A DNA stretch of 11,269 nt from Oscillospiraceae bacterium. Lineage in GTDB: Bacteria; Bacillota; Clostridia; Oscillospirales; Ruminococcaceae. Position 1 is the first letter of the stretch; each line of letters starts with the position of its first letter. The stretch is from positions 1 to 11,269 of the forward strand of contig WQXP01000020.1 of the NCBI GenBank assembly GCA_009784765.1, read 5' to 3'. A program made the translations under genes and the position numbers. The notes beneath the pieces were generated by a model. It did no database searches. It was not told the origin of the DNA and was given only the letters and a program-made list of their open reading frames with translations. Below are positions 1 to 6,977 of this stretch, piece by piece.

Positions 1-1
1 C

Positions 2-1057
2 GTTTATATGGCACCGTCGTTCGGGATTGATTTGTTTATGTACCGCGTCGAAGATGTTGATTTCAACAGCGGCACGGTGAACGGGCGGTTCTTCAAAGAG
101 GGGAAAGTGGTGAACAAAACTGTGCCTGTTCCGAAGCTTACTGACAATCGTGTGTTAAACAAACGAAACGCAGGTTTGCATGAATTTTTCGAGAAGTTAG
201 CCCCTCTGTCCTATTGTCCGCGGGCGCGAGTTAATATAAGCAAAATCAAACAGTATCGACTATACTGCGAAAACCCTGAACCGCGTTTTGAAGCTTATGT
301 GATTCCCACCATAGAAATAGGGGTAGCACAAGAGTTGGAAGCCGCTTTCGGGCAACTGAAAACCGGGACGATTATTCTCAAGAGTGCCCACGGGAAAATG
401 GGACGTGACATTTCGAAAATAACACAACTCGATGGCGGGAACGCTTATGAGGTCAGCAAGGAAGGGCAAACATCACAGCTTAGACGCGAGGAGCTTTCGC
501 GATTTTTTGAAGAGCAGTCTCTCATTGTTCCTCTCGTGCAACCCTGTGTAAACAGCCGTGCCCAAAGCATGGGCGGTGCGCCTTTCGACATTCGTATAAG
601 AGTTCAGCGCATTAACTCCACGAAATATATGGCGGATATATACCCGCGAATTAACGCGAACGCTTCGGCGATTGCGTCGAACATTCATCGAGGCGGGTTT
701 TCTATGCCTTTAGATGCGTTTTTGCACTTGGAATACGGCGAACAAGCTACAGAAGTCAAAGAAAAATTAGATGATTTGGCGCGGCATTTTCCGCGATATT
801 TTCAGCAGTTCTTGGAACGCCCTTTCTTTGATTTGGGAATAGATGTCGGGGTTGACCGCCGCGAAGACGGGAGCCTGCAACCTAAGATTTTCGAAGTCAA
901 CGGGCTTCCGGGGGGCTCGGGGTATTTAGGTGAGCGGACAGGAATAAACAGCGTGTTTGCAACCCTTGAGTATTACTGCTATCTGTGGAATCGCTTCATA
1001 GACGACACTCACCCCGATTATGTGGGGTTGACGGCGCAGGACAGAGTTGTTAAGTAG
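2..1057 (+). CDS. YheC/YheD-family ATP-grasp protein, 5' end probably outside the window
   Basis: The protein resembles the YheC/YheD ('endospore coat-associated') branch of the ATP-grasp fold, which carries out ATP-dependent carboxylate-amine or peptide ligation; the substrate is not known from sequence. Visible landmarks are a lysine-containing nucleotide-binding strand (IILKSAHGKMGRDI, near residue 122 counting from the ATG at 8), a central PFDIRIRVQR strand, and a C-terminal FFDLGIDVGVD...KIFEVNGLPG block carrying the Glu and Asn expected to bind Mg-ATP. The ATG at position 8 has no room for a visible ribosome binding site. The frame is open to the window edge, and the N-terminal text (GTVNGRFFKEGK, then a P-x-P segment ending in NR) looks internal to the family, so the true start is probably upstream. 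The stop is 27 bases before a zinc-ribbon gene, suggesting co-transcription. Family assignment is fairly sure; a sporulation role is inference. Confidence 0.78.
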   Translation, partial: VYMAPSFGIDLFMYRVEDVDFNSGTVNGRFFKEGKVVNKTVPVPKLTDNRVLNKRNAGLHEFFEKLAPLSYCPRARVNISKIKQYRLYCENPEPRFEAYVIPTIEIGVAQELEAAFGQLKTGTIILKSAHGKMGRDISKITQLDGGNAYEVSKEGQTSQLRREELSRFFEEQSLIVPLVQPCVNSRAQSMGGAPFDIRIRVQRINSTKYMADIYPRINANASAIASNIHRGGFSMPLDAFLHLEYGEQATEVKEKLDDLARHFPRYFQQFLERPFFDLGIDVGVDRREDGSLQPKIFEVNGLPGGSGYLGERTGINSVFATLEYYCYLWNRFIDDTHPDYVGLTAQDRVVK

Positions 1058-1084
1058 GCAAAAATAGAGATAGGAGGGCAGACA

Positions 1085-1753
1085 ATGCTAATCTGCCTTG
1101 ATTGCAAGACAAAACACGGCAAGAAGCGGCTTTTTCGCAGAAACCCGAAAGTCTGCGAAAAGTGCAGCTCAAAGCTTACTAACGTGTATATGTATGAAGA
1201 CTTAAATGTCCATACTGTGCGAACGCCTTACGGGAACCCGGATAAATGGGCGCAGTCCACTTTGCCTAAACCCCATAACTTTGATGAATTAGTCGAGATT
1301 TATACGATTGAGCCGGGTAAATTCACGGACGGCAACAAATCCCGCTATCCTCGAGAGCGGATTTGGCTTCATGACTTATTAGACGACAAGGAAATCCTCT
1401 ACAAAGTCGATGTACTCGGAACTTTTAACCTCAAGCTCGGCGGAGTTCGTCGAACACGGGGCATTAAAGAAGCTCAGCATATTTTTGTTCGCAAGGAAGA
1501 TGAGAAGGCCGCTCGCAGGCTAATGCGCAAGTATGAACGTGCAGCGGCGGTCAGCGAAAAAGTGGAATTCAGCATGGAAGAAGCACTCGAACAAGTTCGA
1601 TTAGACACGGGGTTCGCTGAGGAGTTCGGGGAGGAGCAAATCAACACCTTCGATATTGATAATCTGCCGCAAATACAGTGTCCTCACTGTGGAGTTGCGT
1701 GCGATACCGATTATGAAAAATGCCCGAAATGCAAAGGGAAATTATATCTATAG
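1085..1753 (+). CDS. Double zinc-ribbon protein of unknown function
   Basis: A 222-residue soluble protein that I cannot assign to a named function. It has a four-cysteine zinc ribbon at each end: C4/C7 with C24/C27 at the N terminus, and C199/C202 with C213/C216 (plus C206) at the extreme C terminus. Between them is a basic alpha/beta stretch (about residues 95-150, WLHDLLDDKEILYKVDVLG onwards) that reads like the DUF2007 'putative signal transducing' fold, in which a short domain pairs with zinc ribbons. No signal peptide or membrane segment is seen. The start is set by AGGAGGG at 1072-1078. The gene lies 27 bases after the ATP-grasp gene and 11 bases before aspS, so it is probably in their operon. 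Nucleic-acid or protein binding through the ribbons is possible but unproven. Confidence 0.8.
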   Translation: MLICLDCKTKHGKKRLFRRNPKVCEKCSSKLTNVYMYEDLNVHTVRTPYGNPDKWAQSTLPKPHNFDELVEIYTIEPGKFTDGNKSRYPRERIWLHDLLDDKEILYKVDVLGTFNLKLGGVRRTRGIKEAQHIFVRKEDEKAARRLMRKYERAAAVSEKVEFSMEEALEQVRLDTGFAEEFGEEQINTFDIDNLPQIQCPHCGVACDTDYEKCPKCKGKLYL

Positions 1754-1764
1754 GGAGTAATAAC

Positions 1765-3483
1765 ATGAATCTAAAGAGAACACACTACCTCGGTAAAATC
1801 ACTGAGAGCGACTCGGGCAACCAAGTTCGTATTGGCGGCTTTGTTAAGCGAATCCGCGACAAGGGCGGGATTATCTTCATCGACCTGCGGGACAAAACGG
1901 GCGTAGTCCAGCTTGTCCTTGACGACACAGTCCCCGGGGAGTTGTTCGAGAAAGGGAAAACAGTCCGCAGTGAGTATGTGCTTATGATTGAGGGGGTTGT
2001 ACGCTCTCGGGAAAGTGTCAACGCTGATATGGCGACAGGGGCTGTGGAAGTTTTAGTATCGGGGCTTGAGGTCTTGTCGAAAGCCCATACTCCGCCTTTT
2101 GAGATAAAAGACGAAACTAACGTGGACGAAAACTTGCGCCTCAAATATCGTTATCTTGACTTGCGCCGAAAAGAACTTCAAGACAACTTAATTCTGCGCC
2201 ACGAAATTGCACGAGCGGCGCGGGAGTATTTCTATGACAACGACTTCATCGAAATAGAAACGCCGACGTTCATGAAAAGCACCCCTGAAGGCGCGAGGGA
2301 TTATTTAGTTCCGTCGCGGATTCATAAGGGGAAGTTTTACGCGCTGCCCCAATCTCCTCAGATTTACAAACAGCTCCTCATGATTGCGGGGTTCGACCGC
2401 TATATTCAGCTTGCGCGGTGTTATCGCGACGAAGACCTCCGCGCTGACCGTCAACCGGAGTTCACGCAAATCGACCTTGAGATGTCTTTCGTTGATGTCC
2501 CGGACATTCTCGAAATGCTTGAGGGGTTTATTGCTCATGTTATGCGCAAAGTTAAGGGAATTGAAACTGCGCTACCCCTTTCGCGATTGACTTATGATGA
2601 GGCTATGGCTCTGTACGGCTCTGATAAACCCGACACGCGGTACGACATGAAAATCGTTGACATTTCCGCACTGATTGAAACATTCGCGGCAAAAGCCGAT
2701 TTGCAGACGTTCGCGAGGATTGGAATAGTTGCCAAAGGCGCGGCGGCGGCTCTGACGCGCAAGGAAATAGATAAGCTCAGCGAGTTCGCTAAAGGCATAG
2801 GCGGCAGGAGTTTGGCTTTTATCAGATGGGTTGACGACGTTCCCGCTTGTTCTTTCGGAAAGTTCATGGGTGAGGGCGACTTGGCGAAACTCTGCACTGC
2901 TCTCGGGTGCGCGAAGGGCGATGTCGCGCTGATTAGCACCGATAACGCGATTTTAGGAGCAGTCCGCAAACAAGTCGCGGAGCAGCTCAATCTGATTCCC
3001 TCGGGGCAGTACAACTACGTTTGGATTACAGATATGCCTTACTTTGCCTATGAAGATAGTGTCAAAATCCCTATGCACCACCCTTTCACTTGTCCCACCG
3101 ACGACTCCATGCAGTATGCGAAAGCTTACGACTTAGTCATAAACGGGGTGGAACTGCTCTCGGGTTCAATTAGGATTACCGACTATGAACTCCAGCAGAA
3201 AGTCTTTGCGGAGCTTGGGCTTACGGACGACGAGATTGAGGAAAAGTTCGGGTTCTTGGTGGAGGCTTACAAATACGGCGCGCCACCTCACGGAGGGGCA
3301 GGAATCGGGTTAGACCGCCTCGCGATGGTGCTGTGCGGCGAAAACGGCGCAGACAGCTTACGCGATGTTGTGGCGTTCCCGAAAATTAAGGACGCAAGCG
3401 AGCCTATGTCAGAGTGCCCTGCGATTGTCGGGGAAGAGCAGTTAGCTGAGTTGGGAATTTCAATTCGCTGTACGCAGGAGTAG
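1765..3483 (+). CDS. aspS: Aspartyl-tRNA synthetase
   Basis: Charges tRNA-Asp with aspartate in the cytoplasm (class II aminoacyl-tRNA synthetase). The 572-residue product has the bacterial AspRS layout: an N-terminal OB-fold anticodon-binding domain (about 1-105), catalytic core with the motif 2 region RCYRDEDLRADRQPEF (218-233), a GAD insertion domain (about 290-400) that marks bacterial rather than archaeal enzymes, and motif 3 GIGLDRLAMVL (513-523). A short MHHPFT segment, typical of the bacterial enzyme, precedes motif 3. The chosen ATG at 1765 follows AGGGAG at 1752-1757; an in-frame start at 1720 lies inside the previous gene and would add 15 residues unlike AspRS. Length is slightly under the usual 590. 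Whether it also charges tRNA-Asn cannot be judged here. Confidence 0.97.
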   Translation: MNLKRTHYLGKITESDSGNQVRIGGFVKRIRDKGGIIFIDLRDKTGVVQLVLDDTVPGELFEKGKTVRSEYVLMIEGVVRSRESVNADMATGAVEVLVSGLEVLSKAHTPPFEIKDETNVDENLRLKYRYLDLRRKELQDNLILRHEIARAAREYFYDNDFIEIETPTFMKSTPEGARDYLVPSRIHKGKFYALPQSPQIYKQLLMIAGFDRYIQLARCYRDEDLRADRQPEFTQIDLEMSFVDVPDILEMLEGFIAHVMRKVKGIETALPLSRLTYDEAMALYGSDKPDTRYDMKIVDISALIETFAAKADLQTFARIGIVAKGAAAALTRKEIDKLSEFAKGIGGRSLAFIRWVDDVPACSFGKFMGEGDLAKLCTALGCAKGDVALISTDNAILGAVRKQVAEQLNLIPSGQYNYVWITDMPYFAYEDSVKIPMHHPFTCPTDDSMQYAKAYDLVINGVELLSGSIRITDYELQQKVFAELGLTDDEIEEKFGFLVEAYKYGAPPHGGAGIGLDRLAMVLCGENGADSLRDVVAFPKIKDASEPMSECPAIVGEEQLAELGISIRCTQE

Positions 3484-3537
3484 GCACGGCGTTTGCACCA
3501 AAATGAAACAAGATTTTTTAAGGGGAGGATTAAAGCT

Positions 3538-3798
3538 ATGTTGCAATCTCACGTGGGATATTTTAGCCGAAACGGCAGTTTTCTTTCAGACGGAAAAGTT
3601 ATTAAATTTACTCCCGAAAAAAAAGCAGTAGTCAGTGTGTTAGATGAACCTGCTGTGGAGTTGAAAATTATCTCGCCTAAAACAGCACAGGAGCGTTGGG
3701 AGGCAATGAAAAGCATTCGCGGCATTTGGAAAGACCACATTCAGTTAGAAGACGAGAAACTCCTAATTTCGGAAAGGCTGTGGAAAAAATATTTATGA
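3538..3798 (+). CDS. Small antitoxin-like protein (partner of a broken PIN toxin)
   Basis: An 86-residue protein beginning MLQSHVGYFSRNGSFLSDGK. This beta-rich opening, followed by a VVSVLDEPAVELK segment, resembles small clostridial antitoxins encoded just before PIN-domain toxins. The C-terminal half (TAQERWEAMKSIRGIW onward) would be the toxin-binding arm. The start is chosen from the AAGGGGAGG ribosome binding site at 3520-3528; an in-frame TTG start at 3493 has no such site. The stop overlaps the start of the PIN reading frame as ATGA (3795-3798), the classic coupling of antitoxin and toxin. Because the toxin frame is damaged, this may be an orphan antitoxin. Its role rests mainly on the neighbour and on N-terminal resemblance. 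Confidence 0.68.
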   Translation: MLQSHVGYFSRNGSFLSDGKVIKFTPEKKAVVSVLDEPAVELKIISPKTAQERWEAMKSIRGIWKDHIQLEDEKLLISERLWKKYL

Positions 3799-3987
3799 GG
3801 GTTTTAGTTGATGCCAATGTGGTTATAGATTTTCTTATGGAAAGAGAGCCTCATGCAGAACAGTCAAGCAAAATAATTGGAACGGCGAACACTCTTGTTA
3901 AAATTGTGTCGCGAAATCGAAGTTGTCAACTTAGATGAAATCAAAATCATCACAGAGTTTTTAGACATATTTTCTAAGGAGGACTGA
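3795..3987 (+). pseudogene. Decayed PIN-domain (VapC-like) toxin gene
   Basis: The frame starting at 3795 opens MRVLVDANVVIDFLMERE, the first strand and helix of a PIN ribonuclease with the first catalytic Asp (D6). After about 29 residues it runs into unrelated sequence and stops at 3938. From about 3877 a second frame reads RRTLLLKLCREIEVVNLDE, which fits the later part of a PIN domain (helix followed by the E-V-V strand), and continues to a TGA at 3985-3987. The simplest reading is an internal deletion of about 30 codons plus a frameshift; the distal acidic catalytic residues are also missing, so no active nuclease is expected. The ATG overlaps the antitoxin stop, and the last stop overlaps the Fic start, so translation coupling across the wreck may persist. 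PIN assignment of the N-terminal part is good; that of the second piece is tentative. Confidence 0.66.
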
Positions 3988-4718
3988 TGAAAACAAATCT
4001 TCTCGCGTTGTTACAGGAAGAAAGCGAAATGAAACTCAAGGGCGGATTGTATCATCAAACGCAGATTAAACTTGCGTTCAATTCCAATCGCATTGAGGGG
4101 TGCAAACTCTCGGAAGAGCAAACCCGCTATATCTTCGAAACAAACACGATTGGTATTTGTGAGAATGAGTCGGCGAATGTAGATGATATTATCGAAACAG
4201 TCAGTCATTTTATTTGCTTTGATTATATGCTCGCGACTGCTCATGAGGAGCTGTCCCAAAGGCACATCAAAGAGTATCATCGCTTGCTCAAGAGCAGCAC
4301 GACAGATTCGCGAAAAAAGGGGTTCAATGTCGGCGAGTATAAAAGCCGCCCTAATGCAGTCGGTGATACGCGAACGACTTCGCCCTCAAAGGTTATCGGC
4401 GAAATGACGAAACTACTCCGCGAATATAACGCGAAGGCTTCTGTTACCTTTGAAGAGATAATTGCTTTCCATCACAAGTTTGAATGTATTCACCCTTTTC
4501 AAGACGGTAACGGCAGAGTCGGGCGGATTATTATGTTCAGGGAATGCTTACGTAATGATATTACGCCTTTTATTGTCGGACACGAACACAAAATGTTTTA
4601 TTATCGCGGGTTGAAGGAATGGGGAAACGAGCGCGGTTTCCTGTTAGATACCTGCCTTTCGGCGCAAGACGCATATCAAAAACACGTTGATTATTTTTAT
4701 CCGCAACTAACCGACTAA
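3987..4718 (+). CDS. Fic-family AMP-transferase with N-terminal inhibitory motif
   Basis: A 243-residue Fic (filamentation induced by cAMP) domain protein, expected to transfer AMP from ATP to a hydroxyl side chain of a target protein. The catalytic loop is complete: HPFQDGNGRVGR at residues 169-180, with catalytic His169 and the acidic D173 position that orients metal. The N terminus holds an S-x-x-x-E-G inhibitory motif (S33 to G38, SNRIEG), so the glutamate finger E37 should auto-inhibit the enzyme; this is the arrangement of class II Fic proteins, which need no separate antitoxin. There is no signal peptide. The start is set by AAGGAGG at 3976-3982 and overlaps the preceding stop as TGATG. 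The target is unknown. Such proteins act in toxin-like, stress or housekeeping roles; its place next to an antitoxin-like gene makes an accessory origin plausible. Confidence 0.93.
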   Translation: MKTNLLALLQEESEMKLKGGLYHQTQIKLAFNSNRIEGCKLSEEQTRYIFETNTIGICENESANVDDIIETVSHFICFDYMLATAHEELSQRHIKEYHRLLKSSTTDSRKKGFNVGEYKSRPNAVGDTRTTSPSKVIGEMTKLLREYNAKASVTFEEIIAFHHKFECIHPFQDGNGRVGRIIMFRECLRNDITPFIVGHEHKMFYYRGLKEWGNERGFLLDTCLSAQDAYQKHVDYFYPQLTD

Positions 4719-4723
4719 AGAAT

Positions 4724-4760
4724 AACTGTCAACCGTCAATTGTCAACTGTCAATTGACAA
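4724..4760 (+). repeat. Heptameric repeat array between fic and hisB
   Basis: Five 7-bp units run head to tail: AACTGTC, AACCGTC, AATTGTC, AACTGTC and AATTGAC. The first four are in the opposite orientation to the arrays further along the his genes. The switch to the last unit creates a perfect 12-bp palindrome TGTCAATTGACA (4748-4759), able to form a short hairpin right before the hisB ribosome binding site. No factor-binding role is known to me. Confidence 0.85.
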
Positions 4761-4775
4761 GAAGGAGGACTAACC

Positions 4776-5360
4776 ATGTCAAGACAAGCAACAATCACGC
4801 GAAAGACGAGAGAAACAGACATTACAGCTTTCCTCAACCTCGACGAGAGCGGGGAGTGCAAAATCGCCACTGGAATCGGGTTTCTCGACCATATGCTCAG
4901 TGCCCTTGCGGTTCACGGAGGGTTTACTCTGCATCTCAAATGCGACGGCGACCTGAATGTGGATTGCCACCACACCACCGAAGATGTTGGTATAGTCGTG
5001 GGGCGTGCAATCAAAGAGGCTCTTACAGCATCGGCGACGCCTTTTATGCGGTATGGCTCGGCGCGAATTCCGATGGACGAAGCACTCGGGTGGTGCGATT
5101 TGGACATTAGCGGGCGTTCTTACTTGATGTTTGACGCGAAGTTCAAGCACGAGCGGTGCGGCGGAATGGACACGCAGATGGTGAAGGAGTTCATGCACTC
5201 TGTTGCCCTTAACGCAAAGATGACCCTTCATGTGGGGGCTTACGGAGATAACGACCATCACATGATTGAGGCTATGTTCAAGGCACTTGCCTATGCCCTC
5301 AAGGAAGCTGTGAGGGTTAATTCGGACGGCAAGGTTATTTCGACAAAGGGAGTACTGTAG
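4776..5360 (+). CDS. hisB: Imidazoleglycerol-phosphate dehydratase
   Basis: Catalyses the dehydration of imidazole glycerol phosphate to imidazole acetol phosphate, the sixth step of histidine synthesis, in the cytoplasm. The 194-residue protein is the monofunctional form, without the histidinol-phosphatase domain found in enterobacteria. Both manganese-binding histidine clusters are present: HHTTED at residues 65-70 and HHMIE at 161-165, along with the IGFLDHML segment near residue 35. The start follows AAGGAGG at 4762-4768, directly after a heptad repeat array. It is first of four his genes here and is followed by another repeat array and then hisA; the usual hisH between them is missing. 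Confidence 0.97.
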   Translation: MSRQATITRKTRETDITAFLNLDESGECKIATGIGFLDHMLSALAVHGGFTLHLKCDGDLNVDCHHTTEDVGIVVGRAIKEALTASATPFMRYGSARIPMDEALGWCDLDISGRSYLMFDAKFKHERCGGMDTQMVKEFMHSVALNAKMTLHVGAYGDNDHHMIEAMFKALAYALKEAVRVNSDGKVISTKGVL

Positions 5361-5362
5361 GC

Positions 5363-5394
5363 AATTGACAATTGACAGTTGACAGTGGACAGTT
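5363..5394 (+). repeat. Heptameric repeat array between hisB and hisA
   Basis: Four and a half 7-bp units (AATTGAC twice, AGTTGAC, AGTGGAC, then AGTT) begin two bases after the hisB stop. Orientation is opposite to most of the array before hisB. The array occupies the start of the 79-base gap where hisH would often lie. It contains several TTGACA hexamers that look like promoter -35 boxes, but I see no matching -10 box at the right distance. Confidence 0.88.
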
Positions 5395-5401
5395 ATTGTT
5401 A

Positions 5402-5427
5402 GGGCGCAGGGTTTTCTCGCGCCGCCT
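5402..5427 (+). other. Small inverted repeat before hisA
   Basis: GGGCGC at 5402-5407 and GCGCCGCC at 5420-5427 can pair through GGCGC/GCGCC across a 12-base loop. It sits between the heptad array and the hisA ribosome binding site. It has no T-tract, so it is unlikely to be a simple terminator; it may be part of a dispersed intergenic repeat or modulate hisA translation. Confidence 0.4.
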
Positions 5428-5439
5428 GTGAGGTGTATT

Positions 5440-6171
5440 ATGATTATATTTCCTGCTATTGACATTAAAAACGGCAAGTGTGTTCGTTTAACGAAAGGCG
5501 ATTTTTCAACTGCAGAGAAAGTCGCTGATGATTACATGATTACCGCAAAGAGCTTTGCTCTCTACGGAGCGGAGTGGATTCATATGATTGACTTAGACGG
5601 TGCGAAATTCGCCAAACCCCGAAACGCTGACATTTTTCTTGATGTTGCGGCTAATACCGAGCTGAAAGTCCAAGTCGGCGGTGGGATTCGCACACTCGAA
5701 ACTGTCGAGAGCTATCTGAGCCGCGGCATTGCCCGCGTGATTCTCGGGAGCGTCGCTGTACAAAACCCCGGCTTAGTCAAAACTGCTGTGCGGGAATTTG
5801 GCTCAGAGCGGGTAGTCGTCGGTATTGACGCAAAGAACGGCATGGTCGCCACTAATGGTTGGTTGGAGACAAGCGAAGTCAACTTTATCTCTTTGGCTAA
5901 ACAAATGGGGCAAGCGGGAGTCCGCTATTTCATCTTTACCGACATTGATAAGGACGGAACGCTTTCTCGCCCTAATCATATCAAGACGCGGCAGTTGCAG
6001 ACGGAAGTCGCGGAGTTTGGGGGGAATGTAATCGCGTCGGGTGGGATTAAGACGATTAACAATATCAAGACCCTCAAGAAAAACGGTGTCTACGGCGCGA
6101 TTTGCGGGAAGTCGATTTACTGCGGTACGCTGAATTTGGCGGCGGCGATTAAGTTGACAATTGACAGTTAG
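5440..6171 (+). CDS. hisA: ProFAR isomerase (phosphoribosylformimino-AICAR-P isomerase)
   Basis: A (beta/alpha)8-barrel enzyme that opens the ribose ring of ProFAR to give PRFAR, the substrate of HisF. The 243-residue protein shows the two catalytic aspartates, D8 in FPAIDIKNGK and D130 in GIDAKNG, and the phosphate-binding VGGGIR and ASGGI loops of the HisA/HisF family. The ATG at 5440 matches the family start (MIIFPAIDI) and follows GAGGTG at 5430-5435; an in-frame GTG at 5428 would add four residues. The last five residues (239-243, LTIDS) and the stop are encoded by heptad repeat sequence. The gene is 32 bases before hisF. Confidence 0.97.
   Translation: MIIFPAIDIKNGKCVRLTKGDFSTAEKVADDYMITAKSFALYGAEWIHMIDLDGAKFAKPRNADIFLDVAANTELKVQVGGGIRTLETVESYLSRGIARVILGSVAVQNPGLVKTAVREFGSERVVVGIDAKNGMVATNGWLETSEVNFISLAKQMGQAGVRYFIFTDIDKDGTLSRPNHIKTRQLQTEVAEFGGNVIASGGIKTINNIKTLKKNGVYGAICGKSIYCGTLNLAAAIKLTIDS
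6152..6169 (+). repeat. Short heptameric repeat overlapping the hisA 3' end
   Basis: Units AGTTGAC and AATTGAC followed by AGTT lie within the final codons of hisA and supply the T of its TAG stop. This is the same repeat family and orientation as the arrays after hisB and in hisF. Confidence 0.8.
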
Positions 6172-6203
6172 GCAGAATTGCACAACGAAGGAGAAGAAAA
6201 CAC

Positions 6204-6959
6204 ATGAAAAAAATAATTCCCTGTCTTGATATTCGCGACGGAAAAGTCGTGAAAGGGGTAAATTTTGAGGGTATCAGAGTTGTGGGCGACCCTGTTGAGA
6301 GGGCAAAGCTCTACAATGCGCAGGGGGCAGACGAGATTGTGCTGTATGACATCAGCGCGTCTGTTCAGAAGCGCATAATCGACCTTGAGTTAGTCGCGGC
6401 AGTTAAAGCGGTAATCGACGTGCCGCTGTCAGTCGCCGGGGGAATCGGGAATGTGGAAGACTTCGGCAAAGCACTCGCGGCGGGGGCAGACAAAGTTTCC
6501 CTGAACTCGTTAGCAATCCGTAATCCTGATATAATCTCGGAAGTCGCGGGCAAGTTCGGCTCGGCAAAAGTGGTTATTGGAATCGACGCGATGAAAGCCG
6601 GAGCTGCGTATCGTGTGATGTTGAACATGGGGAAAAGCGACGCAAATCTTGACTTGCTCGAGTGGGTGCGGCGCGTTACCGCTCTCGGGGCGGGGGAAAT
6701 CTGCCTGAACTCAATCGACGCGGACGGAACAAAAGCGGGATATGACACGGATATGCTCAGTGCAGTCTGCGCTGTTACTGCGCTGCCTGTAATCGCAAGC
6801 GGCGGCTGCGGGGAGTTAGCGCACTTCGCGGAGGTTTTCGCGAAAACTCCTGCGGCGGCGGCTCTTGCAGCGAGTGTTTTCCACATGGATATGCTGACTG
6901 TGGCTCAAATCAAGGAGTTTTTAACAGTTGACAATGGACAATGGACAATTGACAATTGA
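6204..6959 (+). CDS. hisF: Imidazole glycerol phosphate synthase, cyclase subunit
   Basis: With the glutaminase HisH, this barrel protein converts PRFAR plus ammonia to imidazole glycerol phosphate and AICAR. The 251-residue product carries the catalytic aspartates D9 (PCLDIRDGKVVKG) and D128 (GIDAM), plus the family phosphate-binding segments SVAGGIG and IASGGCG. A ribosome binding site (AAGGAGAAG, 6187-6195) precedes the ATG. HisF proteins usually end with a short positively charged tail; here residues 241-251 (TVDNGQWTIDN) are pure translation of a heptad repeat array, so the native C terminus has been replaced or extended. Its partner hisH is not in the window. HisF alone can use free ammonia, but poorly, so hisH is expected elsewhere in the genome. 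Confidence 0.96.
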   Translation: MKKIIPCLDIRDGKVVKGVNFEGIRVVGDPVERAKLYNAQGADEIVLYDISASVQKRIIDLELVAAVKAVIDVPLSVAGGIGNVEDFGKALAAGADKVSLNSLAIRNPDIISEVAGKFGSAKVVIGIDAMKAGAAYRVMLNMGKSDANLDLLEWVRRVTALGAGEICLNSIDADGTKAGYDTDMLSAVCAVTALPVIASGGCGELAHFAEVFAKTPAAAALAASVFHMDMLTVAQIKEFLTVDNGQWTIDN

Positions 6960-6964
6960 CAGTT
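6926..6964 (+). repeat. Heptameric repeat array forming the hisF 3' end
   Basis: Five and a half units: AGTTGAC, AATGGAC twice, AATTGAC twice, AGTT. The hisF frame reads 34 bases into the array and stops at the TGA (6957-6959) of the last full unit. The two units with TGG instead of TTG lack TGA, and the other earlier TGA falls out of frame, which is why translation continues this far. The hisI ribosome binding site begins five bases after the array. Confidence 0.9.
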
Positions 6965-6977
6965 ATGTAAAGGAGCA

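Noticed and set aside
2592..3014. A 140-codon - strand frame inside aspS
   Set aside because: Antisense shadow of the AspRS GAD domain, with no ribosome binding site or recognisable family.
4724..4760. Heptad arrays as a CRISPR array
   Set aside because: Units are 7 bp with no spacers; no cas genes are present.
4754..5110. A 118-codon + strand frame starting before hisB
   Set aside because: Arginine-rich low-complexity text in another frame of hisB; hisB has all catalytic motifs.
5363..5394. TTGACA hexamers in the heptad arrays as a set of promoters
   Set aside because: They are inherent to the repeat unit and no TATAAT-like box lies 16-18 bases downstream.
4779..5477. A 232-codon - strand frame opposite hisB, including a QLSIVN-like segment
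   Set aside because: It is antisense to hisB, and the QLSIVN segment is translation of the heptad array, which has no stops on that strand. This is a typical artefact.
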